Assembly: GCF_027789125.1 (NCBI RefSeq)
Contig: NZ_JAQFVF010000061.1
Coordinates: forward strand, 1 to 64,000
Source: Paenibacillus aestuarii
GTDB lineage: Bacteria; Bacillota; Bacilli; Paenibacillales; NBRC-103111
DNA: 64,000 nt
Direction of reading: 5' to 3'
Shown: positions 16,824 through 24,936 of the stretch, piece by piece
How positions within the stretch are numbered: the first letter of the stretch is position 1
Layout of the letters: each line of letters starts with the position of its first letter
Notes under the pieces: generated by a model
The model's input: only the letters and a program-made list of their open reading frames with translations
The model's database searches: none
Told to the model about the DNA's origin: nothing
Program-made: the position numbers and the translations under genes

Positions 16824-18083
16824 TTATAGCTTAAAGATCTGAACCGTCTGGTGCAGCTGCGTGACGACGCGCGTCATCTCCTCCGCTTGGCTGACGATTG
16901 CTTGCACGGTTGCGATCTGCTCGTTCATCGATGCTGATACCTGCTGTGTACCCGCAGCCGATTCCTCGGTAATCGCGGAAATGTTTTCCATCGCTGCTGC
17001 GATTTGTTCGGAGCTTTGAATCATCTGCCCGGTTGCTTCGGCAAAACGGGTAATTTCCTCGGAAATAAAGCTGACACTGCCGACGATCTCGGCAAACACA
17101 ACTTCGGTTTGATCGATGAGGACGGTTTGTTTCTTCACGACTTCCTCATTAATTTGGATGCTGTTGATCGCGTCCTGAATGCCTTGTTCGATACTCTTCA
17201 CGAAGCCGAATACTTCGCGTGTCAAGGACGTCGACTCTTCGGCCAGCTTGCGAACCTCTTGTGCGACAACGGCAAAGCCTTTGCCGTGCTCACCCGCACG
17301 TGCGGCTTCAATCGAGGCATTTAGGGACAGCAGGTTCGTCTGCTCGGCGATCTCGGAGATGGAGCGGGTTACGCTGCTGATTCCGGCAGCCTGGCGAGCC
17401 AAATGATCAATCGTCTCCGACACTTGCTTGGTGACCTCGACGTTGCGCTTCATCCCGGCGCCTTGGCTTTCTACGGAAGAGCGGCCTTTGTCGACAAGCG
17501 CCATCATTTGATCGGACCGGCTCTTCATTTGTTGCGCGGATTCGGCATACTCGGCGACTTTCGTTTCGATATCTTTGGAAGTGACCGATACACCTGACAC
17601 TTCTTCGGAAATTTGTCCAGCGCCGGACGCCAGCTCATGTGCGGAAATGCTTACTTGTTCGAGCACCGAGCGGAAGTTTTCGTTTTTCGTATAAATATCA
17701 CGGCTTGTCTCAAAAACTTGCTTCGAAATCGATCCGGTATCCTTCAAAATATCCCGGAGCTTATCGATCATCTTGTTAAAAGATTGACCCAATTGACCCA
17801 GTGTGTCATCGGAAGTCACAGTTACTTTTTGTGAGAAATCGCCTTTAGAAATATTCAGGGCAATTCGTGAAAGTTCGCTCACAGGCTCTGTGAGCTGTCC
17901 TTCGAACCACTTAATGAACGGATACCCGCCTGCCACCATAAGCACGAGGAAGATGATTCCCAGTAAGCGGTTCCATTCTGAGGCAAAAGTCACGATTAAC
18001 AAAAAAATCGCGTTTAAACCTATGAGAGAGTAACATCCTAACTGCAGCTTCTTACTAAAAGACATCGACGACATGCGCCCCAT
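16824..18083 (-). CDS. Methyl-accepting chemotaxis protein without a large sensor domain
   Basis: The 419-residue protein has two closely spaced transmembrane helices ([14 protein letters not shown] and [15 protein letters not shown]). A HAMP domain follows ([20 protein letters not shown]), then a complete signalling domain with the hairpin tip [20 protein letters not shown]. Only a few residues separate the helices, so no extracytoplasmic ligand-binding domain is present. It may sense a membrane or cytoplasmic signal. The ATG at 18083 follows GAGGAG by 8 bases. No che genes are adjacent. Confidence 0.93.
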   Translation of the reverse strand: MGRMSSMSFSKKLQLGCYSLIGLNAIFLLIVTFASEWNRLLGIIFLVLMVAGGYPFIKWFEGQLTEPVSELSRIALNISKGDFSQKVTVTSDDTLGQLGQSFNKMIDKLRDILKDTGSISKQVFETSRDIYTKNENFRSVLEQVSISAHELASGAGQISEEVSGVSVTSKDIETKVAEYAESAQQMKSRSDQMMALVDKGRSSVESQGAGMKRNVEVTKQVSETIDHLARQAAGISSVTRSISEIAEQTNLLSLNASIEAARAGEHGKGFAVVAQEVRKLAEESTSLTREVFGFVKSIEQGIQDAINSIQINEEVVKKQTVLIDQTEVVFAEIVGSVSFISEEITRFAEATGQMIQSSEQIAAAMENISAITEESAAGTQQVSASMNEQIATVQAIVSQAEEMTRVVTQLHQTVQIFKL

Positions 18084-18252
18084 TCCTACCGCTCCTCTGC
18101 GAAGATTGTAAAATTATGCAGAAACTTAGGTGTTGTTTGAAATTATAACATCGAATGGGGAAACAATCTATTCATTTCTGTCAACTTTATACAACCTTTA
18201 ATAAATTTTCGGTTCTACCTTTGGATATTCAACTAAATAATAGAAAAAAATA

Positions 18253-18281
18253 TTGATATATTGTAAAATATACCATATAAT
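18253..18281 (+). promoter_or_regulatory. Sigma-A promoter of the 18339 gene
   Basis: TTGATA (18253-18258), 17 bp, TATAAT (18276-18281) in a very AT-rich region. Confidence 0.75.
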
Positions 18282-18292
18282 GGTTATATATC

Positions 18293-18306
18293 CTGTGAAT
18301 TCACAG
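18293..18306 (+). promoter_or_regulatory. Perfect 14-bp palindrome, candidate operator
   Basis: CTGTGAATTCACAG is a perfect palindrome placed over the expected transcription start to +18 of the promoter at 18253-18281, upstream of the ribosome binding site. The position suits a repressor site. The binding protein is unknown. Confidence 0.5.
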
Positions 18307-18338
18307 TCGATCAATGAATGTCTATGAGGAGGATGATA

Positions 18339-18713
18339 ATGAATTTGGAGCATTTGCCGTTATCCAGACAAATCGATTTTGTATTCGCCAAGATGAAGGG
18401 AGAATTATGTCATGTGAGTTCCGGGACTGTGTTTATTCACATACGGAACAATGTGGTTGGCAAATTCGGTATCAAGCATTTGCCTATTGAGAGCAAAGAT
18501 GGCGTGCTAGCCGCTTCGCCGAAGCAAGGGCTGACCGCCCAGCAATACGAGTCCTTCCGTCAGATGGCAATCGACTCATTGAAATACAAGCAGCATTGGA
18601 CGCATGGTGAGATCATGTTCGATTTTACGATCAGGCAGAACGTCCTTATGGCCAGCGTACAGTTCGAAAGCAATTATAATATGGCGAGCTATAATAGTGG
18701 GAAGGCTTTGTGA
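18339..18713 (+). CDS. Hypothetical protein (124 residues)
   Basis: The product begins MNLEHLPLSRQIDFVFAKMK and has no transmembrane segment or cysteine cluster. It looks like a small alpha/beta cytoplasmic protein with a segment GTVFIHIRNNVVGKFGIKH. The ATG at 18339 is 6 bases after AGGAGG; upstream in-frame ATGs overlap the ribosome binding site. It has its own strong promoter and a palindromic operator candidate, so it is likely regulated. I do not recognise the family. Confidence 0.7.
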   Translation: MNLEHLPLSRQIDFVFAKMKGELCHVSSGTVFIHIRNNVVGKFGIKHLPIESKDGVLAASPKQGLTAQQYESFRQMAIDSLKYKQHWTHGEIMFDFTIRQNVLMASVQFESNYNMASYNSGKAL

Positions 18714-18816
18714 GGATAGGGCGTATATGGGGCGAAAGTAGATGACGGGAATGGAGCAAAATATTACGTAATGAACGTTCCGTTGTAATGACGCTTATTG
18801 TACGTGGCTAAATTCT

Positions 18817-18846
18817 AGGCTGCTTCCAAAAGCGAAGCAGCCTTTT
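18817..18846 (+). terminator. Terminator of the 18339 gene
   Basis: AGGCTGCTTC / GAAGCAGCCTTTT hairpin about 100 bp downstream of the stop codon. Confidence 0.75.
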
Positions 18847-18901
18847 GCTATAGCATGCAAGGGAAAACCACTAGTGAAGGCTAGTGGCTTGTCTGACGAA
18901 G

Positions 18902-19010
18902 CTAGCTCGTTTTAAACTTCGCTAGCGCTTCTTTCAATTGTTGCGCCATTTGGCTTAGATCTTCGGCTGAGGAGGAGCGAGGAGATGACCTCTATCGAGG
19001 CATCTTCCAG
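18902..19010 (-). pseudogene. Remnant of a methyl-accepting chemotaxis protein C-terminus
   Basis: On the minus strand one frame ends SSSAEDLSQMAQQLKEALAK then FKTS and a stop codon at 18902-18904, a typical MCP carboxyl end. Immediately upstream a second frame gives FLEDASIEVISS, like the conserved ASxEEIS segment just before that end. The two halves are separated by a frameshift or small deletion and nothing further upstream is MCP-like. It is a 3' scrap of a lost chemoreceptor gene. Confidence 0.6.
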
Positions 19011-19011
19011 A

Positions 19012-19053
19012 AAGAGGCATTCCCCGATCAGGATGCAGACGGAGAATGCCTTT
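19012..19053 (-). terminator. Terminator of the iron ABC transporter operon
   Basis: AAAGGCATTCTCC pairs with GGGGAATGCCTCTTT on the minus strand, just after the stop codon of the ATPase gene. Confidence 0.65.
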
Positions 19054-19056
19054 CGA

Positions 19057-19866
19057 TTAGGCGAAGCTTAGCATACGTCCCTTGCCATAAGGGATGCACA
19101 TCGGTGTCCCGAAGATCGGGTCCGTGGAAACGCGGCATTTCATATCGAAAACGTCCTGAAGCAGCTGCTCATTGATAATGTCCTCAGGGGTTCCTTCCGC
19201 GTATACAGAGCCGTTCTTGATCGCGGCGATATGATGTGCATATCGGCACGCCAGGTTAATATCGTGAAGCACCATCACGATCGTGCGTTGTTCATGCTCA
19301 TTGAGCTCGAACAATAGGTCCAGCACTTCGATTTGGTGGGTTAAATCCAAATATGTCGTCGGCTCGTCAAGCAGAATGGTAGGCGTATCTTGGGCGAGTG
19401 TCATGGCAATCCACGCTCGCTGCCGTTGGCCGCCGGATAGCGAATCGACGCTGCGGTCGGTATATGGCTGCATATTCGTCAGGCGCAGCGCATTCTGCAC
19501 TTTGTCCTCGTCCTCGGCGGACCACTGCTGCAGCCAGCTCTGATACGGATAGCGGCCTTGCTTGACAAGCTGCAGGACGGTCAATCCTTCAGGCGCGGAC
19601 GGACCTTGCGGCAGAATCGCCATCCGTCTGGCGACCTCTTTGGTTGGCAGCTTGGCGATCTCTTCGCTATCGAGCAGGATGCTGCCTGATTTTGGCTTCA
19701 TCAGACGCGCCAGGGAGCGCAGCAGCGTTGATTTGCCGCAGCCGTTGCTGCCAATGAACACTGTGATTTTGCCTTTGGGAATTTGCAGGTTCAAGCTTTC
19801 GAAGATGGTGCTTTCGCCATATGTCAACTGAAGGGATTGTGCTTCAAGAGCCGTTCCGCTTGTCAT
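19057..19866 (-). CDS. Iron-siderophore ABC transporter ATP-binding protein
   Basis: The 269-residue ATPase has Walker A GSNGCGKST, the signature LSGGQRQRAW, Walker B ILLDEPTTYLD and the H-loop VLHDINLACRYA. The FecE/FhuC-type sequence LPQGPSAPEGLTVLQLVKQG is diagnostic of ferric-siderophore importers. The ATG at 19866 is 9 bases after AAAGGAG. It is the last gene of a three-gene operon with the two permeases and should be iron-repressed through the Fur boxes at 22 kb. Confidence 0.93.
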   Translation of the reverse strand: MTSGTALEAQSLQLTYGESTIFESLNLQIPKGKITVFIGSNGCGKSTLLRSLARLMKPKSGSILLDSEEIAKLPTKEVARRMAILPQGPSAPEGLTVLQLVKQGRYPYQSWLQQWSAEDEDKVQNALRLTNMQPYTDRSVDSLSGGQRQRAWIAMTLAQDTPTILLDEPTTYLDLTHQIEVLDLLFELNEHEQRTIVMVLHDINLACRYAHHIAAIKNGSVYAEGTPEDIINEQLLQDVFDMKCRVSTDPIFGTPMCIPYGKGRMLSFA

Positions 19867-19896
19867 GATTGTCTTCTCCTTTGGATTACGCATAGT

Positions 19897-20946
19897 TTAA
19901 CTGCGGTTTCTGCTGCGATAGAGCAGATAGATGAAGATAGGCGCGCCGATGGACGCTGTGAACACCCCGGCAGGAATGTCCAAGGGCTGAAACAGGAACC
20001 GGCCGGCGAGATCGGCCAGCAGCAGGAGCAGCGATCCTGTCAGTGCTGACACCGGAACAAGGGCACCGAAGCTGGGCCCTACGAGCTTGCGGGCCATATG
20101 CGGAGCCATTAAGCCGATAAAGTTAATCGCGCCGCCAAAAGCGACGGCAGCTCCAGAGAGTGCGACGCTGAGCATGATCAATAGGAAGCGTTGGCGCTGC
20201 ACGTTGCTACCGACTCCGCGAGCCACCTCTTCACCAAGCGATTGAATCGTCACATGGCGCGATAAGAGGAAGATAGCAGGAATCAAGATTCCGACCCACG
20301 GGAGCAGCGGGTACACGGCTTTTTGCCAAGAGACGCCATAAATGCTGCCGGTCATAAATGTTAAGGATTGATTGGCAAGAATGATCGGGCCTGACAGCAT
20401 CATGAGATATGAGATAGAGCTCATAGCCGCAGAGAAGCCAGTGCCAATCAAGACGAGCCGCAGCGGTGTGATGCCGTTTTTCCATGAAAACATGTAGACC
20501 AGCAAAGTCGCTGCGAACGCTCCGATAATGGCGGCAACTGGAAGTAGATGAATACTGACTTTATCGGAGAAAAAGAAGAAGAACGATACCGCGCCGAGTG
20601 TAGCACCGCCGGTTGTGCCGATCGTGTCCGGCGATGTGAGCGAGTTGCGCACAATGCCTTGCAGGATGGATCCGGATACGCCCAAGGCAGCGCCGATTAA
20701 GACGGCGACGATGACCCGGGGCAAGCGCAATGAGCGCACAATCATCGTACTGGAGTCGGCCCCGTAGCCGAAAACGGCGCGTACCACTTCCGTCGGTTTG
20801 ATATAAATACTGCCGATGCCTGTGCTTAGAATCATCGTAACGAGCACGGCGAGCAGCAGGATGAAGGTTATGAGCATGGCTTTTTTAGCGATTAAAAAGG
20901 AAAAGCCCTTCGTTCGAATCGAGTAATAACGGTCGGATTGTTTCAT
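19897..20946 (-). CDS. FecCD-family iron-siderophore ABC permease (second)
   Basis: A polytopic permease of 349 residues with the FecCD family pattern: LRLPRVIVAVLIGAALGVSG, GGAINFIGLMAPHMARKLVG and the C-terminal FTASIGAPIFIYLLYRSR. The ATG at 20946 overlaps the stop of the upstream permease gene by ATGA. It has a hydrophilic N-terminal extension before the first helix. It pairs with the other permease to form the membrane channel. Confidence 0.93.
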   Translation of the reverse strand: MKQSDRYYSIRTKGFSFLIAKKAMLITFILLLAVLVTMILSTGIGSIYIKPTEVVRAVFGYGADSSTMIVRSLRLPRVIVAVLIGAALGVSGSILQGIVRNSLTSPDTIGTTGGATLGAVSFFFFFSDKVSIHLLPVAAIIGAFAATLLVYMFSWKNGITPLRLVLIGTGFSAAMSSISYLMMLSGPIILANQSLTFMTGSIYGVSWQKAVYPLLPWVGILIPAIFLLSRHVTIQSLGEEVARGVGSNVQRQRFLLIMLSVALSGAAVAFGGAINFIGLMAPHMARKLVGPSFGALVPVSALTGSLLLLLADLAGRFLFQPLDIPAGVFTASIGAPIFIYLLYRSRNRS

Positions 20947-21959
20947 TTCAGAAGTCTCCCTTGGCGTGCGATATAGATGAAGAAGGGAACTCCCAGTATA
21001 GCTGTCGTCACACCGACATGGACTTCCTTCGGCATAATGATGAATCTTGCCGCAATGTCGGCCCCGACTAGTAAAATACCGCCCAGGATCGCGCAATACG
21101 GGATGACCCAGCGGTAATCAATACCGACAAGGAACCGCACGATATGAGGTACGATAATGCCGACAAAGACGATCGGACCGGCAACGGCCACGGAACCGCC
21201 GGCGAGAACAACGATCACGACGGCAGTGACGAATTTGATCAGCACGGTTTGCTGGCCTAAGCCTTTGGCAACATCATCCCCCATCGCCAAGACGTTAATA
21301 TGAGGAGAGAGGATAAGGGCGGCTACCCAAGCGATCAAAATGTAGGGATACACCGATTGCAGCATCGCCATTGTGCGTCCTTCGACGGAGCCGACGAGCC
21401 AATACAGCACTTGATCGAACGCTTTGCCGTTGCCGAGCAGGATGCCCTGCGTCAGCGCACCGAAAAAAGCGGTGATCGCAGCACCGGCGAGCGTGATTTT
21501 CATCGGCGTCAACCCGTCGCGGCCCAACGAGCCTAAGCCATAGACGAGGGTTGAGCTTACGGCAGCGCCGAGGAAGGCGATCCATGTAAACTGCGTCATG
21601 CTGCTTACTTGGAAAAAGCCGACGGATAGGACGATCGCGAACGCCGCTCCGGCGTTGATGCCGAAGATGCTTGGCGAGGCCAGCGGATTGCGGGTCATGG
21701 CCTGCATGAGCGCACCAGCTACGGCCAGGCTTCCGCCAACCAAGGCGGCGATTAGCGCTCTCGGGATTCTGACGGTTTGAATAATAATGGCATCGTTGGA
21801 TTGCGCATTCGAGAATGAGTCTGTGATTTGATTCCACGAATAAGTATGTAAGCCGAACCTCAAGCTGCCGACCATGAGCAGCGCCAAGACACAGCAGGCG
21901 GCGATCAAGCCGAGCGTTTTATAAATGTTGACATTACGGTGTGAATGGATTGAATTCAT
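20943..21959 (-). CDS. FecCD-family iron-siderophore ABC permease (first)
   Basis: The 338-residue permease has VRIPRALIAALVGGSLAVAG, GPIVFVGIIVPHIVRFLVG and ILGVPFFIYIARQGRLL, matching FecCD proteins with about ten membrane spans. It is the first gene of the minus-strand operon, facing the binding-protein gene across a Fur-controlled intergenic region. The ATG at 21959 follows AAGGAAG at a rather long distance. Confidence 0.93.
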   Translation of the reverse strand: MNSIHSHRNVNIYKTLGLIAACCVLALLMVGSLRFGLHTYSWNQITDSFSNAQSNDAIIIQTVRIPRALIAALVGGSLAVAGALMQAMTRNPLASPSIFGINAGAAFAIVLSVGFFQVSSMTQFTWIAFLGAAVSSTLVYGLGSLGRDGLTPMKITLAGAAITAFFGALTQGILLGNGKAFDQVLYWLVGSVEGRTMAMLQSVYPYILIAWVAALILSPHINVLAMGDDVAKGLGQQTVLIKFVTAVVIVVLAGGSVAVAGPIVFVGIIVPHIVRFLVGIDYRWVIPYCAILGGILLVGADIAARFIIMPKEVHVGVTTAILGVPFFIYIARQGRLLK

Positions 21960-22025
21960 GTGCGTACGCCTGCTTCCTTATTAGTTGCTTTTTTATTTTA
22001 ATAAGGAGTGTCCATTTATGTCAAT

Positions 22026-22044
22026 GAATATGAGAATCATTATC
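22026..22044 (+). promoter_or_regulatory. Fur box (16 of 19 matches)
   Basis: GAATATGAGAATCATTATC resembles the classic Fur box GATAATGATAATCATTATC. It is closer to the permease operon and likely represses it when iron is sufficient. Confidence 0.75.
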
Positions 22045-22077
22045 ACAAAAATGATTGACAAGGGGCAGAGTATCATG

Positions 22078-22096
22078 GATAATGATAATCGTTATC
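22078..22096 (+). promoter_or_regulatory. Fur box (18 of 19 matches)
   Basis: GATAATGATAATCGTTATC differs from the consensus at one position. It lies 70 bp ahead of the binding-protein gene and within the divergent promoter region. Confidence 0.9.
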
Positions 22097-22165
22097 AAAG
22101 CGAGTACATAAAGCATGTACATTCATTATTTATAAATAGGAAAGAGATTCATGGGGGGAACTGAA

Positions 22166-23173
22166 ATGTCAGTTAATCGTAAGTTCAAATTCGCAAGAGG
22201 GTGGGCCCTGCTTGCTGTCATGTTCGTATTATCCGTTGTGCTTGCAGCGTGTGGAGAGAAGCCGGCTGCACAAACGGCAGCATCTTCAGCATCTGCGGCG
22301 CCTAAAGAAACTACACAAGCGTCCGGACCGCGCACGATTAAGCACGCAATGGGCGAAACGCAAGTGCCTGCCAACCCGCAGCGGGTCGTCATTTTAACAA
22401 ATGAAGGTACAGAAGCTTTGCTGGCGTTAGGTGTTAAGCCGGTAGGTGCTGTGCAATCCTATACAGGCAGTCCTTGGTACGATCATATCAAAAATGATAT
22501 GCAAGGCGTGACCGTCGTTGGCGGCGAATCCCAGCCGAACCTGGAGCAAATCGCGGCGTTGAAGCCGGATCTGATCATCGGTAACAAAATGCGCCATGAG
22601 AAAATTTATGACCAATTGAAAGCTATCGCACCGACAGTTTATTCCGAAACGCTGCGCGGCGAGTGGAAAACAAACTTCCAATTGTATGCGAATGCTTTGA
22701 ACAAAAAAGACGAAGGCGATAAAGTAATCGCTGCGTTCGACAAGCGTATTGAAGACTTCAAGAGTAAAGCCGGTGACAAGTTGAAAGAGAAAGTAGCCGT
22801 CGTTCGCTTTATGGGCGGTAAAACAAGATTCTATTTCGGCGATATGTTCACTGGTGTTATCTTTAAACAAATCGGTTTTGCCCGTTCTGATGCGAAGAGT
22901 GATGAGAAAGCGTTCGAAGATATTACGAAAGAGCGTTTGACAGAGTTGGATAACGCAGATCGCGTGTTCTACTTCACCTATGAAACTGGCGATGGCAAAG
23001 GCAACAAGCAAGAACAAGAATGGATGAACGATCCGCTTTGGAAAAACTTGAAAGTTGTCAAAGATAACAAACTGGTTAAAGTGAATGATGCCACTTGGAA
23101 TACAGCTGGCGGCGTTAAGGCGGCTAACATTATGCTCGATGACCTCTACAAAATTTACGACATCAAACAATAA
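22166..23173 (+). CDS. Iron-siderophore substrate-binding lipoprotein
   Basis: The 335-residue lipoprotein has a signal peptide ending in the lipobox VLAAC and a low-complexity Ala/Ser linker. The periplasmic-binding fold of the Fe3+-siderophore group follows (NPQRVVILTNEGTEALLALG, LEQIAALKPDLIIGNKM). It delivers the ferric chelate to the divergently encoded FecCD permeases. It resembles the YfmC ferric-citrate binding protein, but the ligand cannot be fixed from sequence. The ATG at 22166 is 7 bases after GGGGGG. It is expected to be repressed by Fur. Confidence 0.92.
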   Translation: MSVNRKFKFARGWALLAVMFVLSVVLAACGEKPAAQTAASSASAAPKETTQASGPRTIKHAMGETQVPANPQRVVILTNEGTEALLALGVKPVGAVQSYTGSPWYDHIKNDMQGVTVVGGESQPNLEQIAALKPDLIIGNKMRHEKIYDQLKAIAPTVYSETLRGEWKTNFQLYANALNKKDEGDKVIAAFDKRIEDFKSKAGDKLKEKVAVVRFMGGKTRFYFGDMFTGVIFKQIGFARSDAKSDEKAFEDITKERLTELDNADRVFYFTYETGDGKGNKQEQEWMNDPLWKNLKVVKDNKLVKVNDATWNTAGGVKAANIMLDDLYKIYDIKQ

Positions 23174-23180
23174 TGTCAAC

Positions 23181-23214
23181 AGGCCTTTCGTTCGCAAGAA
23201 CGGGGGGTTTTTTT
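23181..23214 (+). terminator. Terminator of the binding-protein gene
   Basis: A short hairpin (CGTTC / GAACG extended by G-T pairs) followed by TTTTTTT. Confidence 0.55.
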
Positions 23215-23298
23215 ATTCAGCCACAGTGCAAGAAGGGCCTCCCCCTAAGGAAATGCCCTTAAGAGAAAGCCCTTGTTCGTTAAGTATAGGGAATTCTG

Positions 23299-23523
23299 TT
23301 ATCTTACGAATTTGCCAGCAAGTTGCTGCTCAGCAATTTGGACGAGACGACGAGTGATGTTGCCCCCGATTGCACCTGCATCGCGGGTAGCCATGTAGCC
23401 CATGTAGCCGTCTTGAGGAATTTGGATACCCAATTCTTGGGCAACTTCATACTTCAATTGGTCTAGAGCGGCCATAGCTTGTGGAACAACTAACTGGTTA
23501 CTGCTACGAGATTGTCCAGCCAT
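23299..23523 (-). CDS. Alpha/beta-type small acid-soluble spore protein (first copy)
   Basis: The 74-residue protein contains LKYEVAQELGI, with the germination-protease site, and GYMGYMATRDAGAIGGNITR, the DNA-binding helix-turn-helix. SASPs coat spore DNA and protect it from UV and heat. GGAGGTGATAACAG precedes the ATG at 23523. A forespore-type promoter is visible upstream. It is about 75% identical by eye to the copy at 31262. Confidence 0.96.
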   Translation of the reverse strand: MAGQSRSSNQLVVPQAMAALDQLKYEVAQELGIQIPQDGYMGYMATRDAGAIGGNITRRLVQIAEQQLAGKFVR

Positions 23524-23546
23524 CTGTTATCACCTCCAGTAATAGG

Positions 23547-23576
23547 TAGTATAAACGGATTTTCAAATTATACTCA
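23547..23576 (-). promoter_or_regulatory. Sigma-G-type promoter of the first SASP gene
   Basis: On the minus strand TGAGTA, 17 bp, TATACTA. It can be aligned base for base with the promoter of the second SASP gene (TGCATA, 17 bp, CATACTA), with TAATTT following the -35 in both. Confidence 0.6.
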
Positions 23577-23680
23577 TCTTTCAATTGGAAATTTTTACAT
23601 TTTGTTAAGGTTAGATAAGCATATAAATTCGGTCTTTGTTATAATGGAGAAATCGAACCTATGGGAGCGGAGGTGGAGTG

Positions 23681-24166
23681 ATGTTTGAGGTCAAAGTAAC
23701 GGGCTGGTCGCACGATCGCGATTTGCAAATTATTCAAGCGGATGTGCGCATGGCTGTAGACGAGGATATCATTATCGAAGAGCCGCTGTGTGTGGATGTC
23801 GGACTTCCTGCATTTTTGGGCAGTGTGTTCAAGGATACGGAGCCTAACCGCTTTGCGCCTGCTGACCAGTGGGAGCGGATGCCGTTTTTCGTATGCGGGT
23901 GCGGGGACCCGGAATGCAGGGGCTTTTCCTTTGTTGTACGCCATCTTGATGGTAAACAGGTCGAACTGCGCCATGTGGAAGAGCGTGGGGACGGTACTTA
24001 CCGGGAGCTGGACAGCTATCTCATCGCCAAGGACGAGTACAGCAAGCAGGCGCTGCAGTTAGGTCAATCGTTTCTTCACTTTATAAATGGATTGGATTAC
24101 AGGCCTTATTTTGCCGATACCGTGAAAGTCGTAACAGAGCTGGTTGAACAATTACAACAACAATGA
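23681..24166 (+). CDS. Hypothetical protein with a CGCGDPECRG motif
   Basis: The 161-residue soluble protein begins MFEVKVTGWSHDRDLQIIQA. Its only distinctive feature is VCGCGDPECRGFSF at about residue 70, three closely spaced cysteines that could bind a metal. The C-terminal half is helical. The ATG at 23681 follows GGAGGTGGAGTG. It is followed after 13 bases by the RNase H gene, so the two are cotranscribed. The family is not recognised. Confidence 0.7.
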   Translation: MFEVKVTGWSHDRDLQIIQADVRMAVDEDIIIEEPLCVDVGLPAFLGSVFKDTEPNRFAPADQWERMPFFVCGCGDPECRGFSFVVRHLDGKQVELRHVEERGDGTYRELDSYLIAKDEYSKQALQLGQSFLHFINGLDYRPYFADTVKVVTELVEQLQQQ

Positions 24167-24179
24167 CGGAGTGTGGATC

Positions 24180-24821
24180 ATGGCGCAAGCAAAATATTAT
24201 GTCGTTTGGGTAGGCCATCAACCTGGGATTTATCGATCGTGGGCGGATTGCCAGGCGCAGACTAAAGGGTACCCGCAGGCTCGCTTCAAGTCCTATGAGT
24301 CGGAGGCTGAGGCGTCAAAAGCTTTTGAACGCGGCTGGCAAAAGTCGCTGAACTTCTCAGGGTCTGGTTCGGCGAGCGCGTCCGGCAAAGCTGCCAGCAA
24401 TGAGGCCCCGCCAGAGGTCGACTATAACAGTATCTCGGTTGATGTTGGCTGCTCGGGCAATCCAGGCATCGTGGAATACAAAGGCGTGGATACGAGAACT
24501 GGCGAGATTATTTTTTATCAAGGCCCGATTTCCAAAGGTACGAATAATATGGGTGAATTTCTGGCGATCGTTCACGGGCTGGCCTATTTGCAAAAGCAAG
24601 GGAGCAATAAAACGATCTATACGGATTCGGTGACGGCGCTGAGCTGGATCCGCAAAAAAGAAGTTGCGAGCAATCTGGTCCGGGACGCTTCGACCGAGGA
24701 GATATGGACACTCGTGGACCGGGCGCTCAAATGGCTCAAAACCAATACGTATACGAACAAAATTGTCAAATGGGATACGAAAAAATGGGGCGAAATCAAA
24801 GCGGATTTCGGGCGGAAGTAA
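24180..24821 (+). CDS. Viroplasmin-domain ribonuclease HI
   Basis: It degrades RNA in RNA:DNA hybrids. The 213-residue protein starts with a caulimovirus viroplasmin-like RNA/hybrid-binding domain (KYYVVWVGHQPGIYRSWADC, YESEAEASKAFERG), joined by a Ser/Ala/Gly linker to the RNase H domain. Active-site acidic residues are seen in SVDVGCSGNPG, NNMGEFLAIVHGL, IYTDSVTALSW and the C-terminal IKADFGRK. The ATG at 24180 follows CGGAGTG. This architecture resembles eukaryotic RNase H1 more than E. coli RnhA. Confidence 0.9.
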   Translation: MAQAKYYVVWVGHQPGIYRSWADCQAQTKGYPQARFKSYESEAEASKAFERGWQKSLNFSGSGSASASGKAASNEAPPEVDYNSISVDVGCSGNPGIVEYKGVDTRTGEIIFYQGPISKGTNNMGEFLAIVHGLAYLQKQGSNKTIYTDSVTALSWIRKKEVASNLVRDASTEEIWTLVDRALKWLKTNTYTNKIVKWDTKKWGEIKADFGRK

Positions 24822-24864
24822 GGTTGCTGCCAATACTTTGACGCGTCGACAGACTAAAGCGAGA

Positions 24865-24879
24865 AAAATTCTGAAAAGT
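24865..24879 (+). promoter_or_regulatory. Weak CodY-like box ahead of ilvD
   Basis: AAAATTCTGAAAAGT matches the CodY consensus AATTTTCWGAAAATT at 12 of 15 positions. A poorer relative (TATTTTCTGAATTGA) follows at 24899-24913. Branched-chain amino acid genes are classic CodY targets, but such matches occur by chance in AT-rich DNA. Confidence 0.35.
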
Positions 24880-24936
24880 GTGATATGATAGTTTTTAATA
24901 TTTTCTGAATTGAGAAGGAAGAGGAGAGAACTACTA

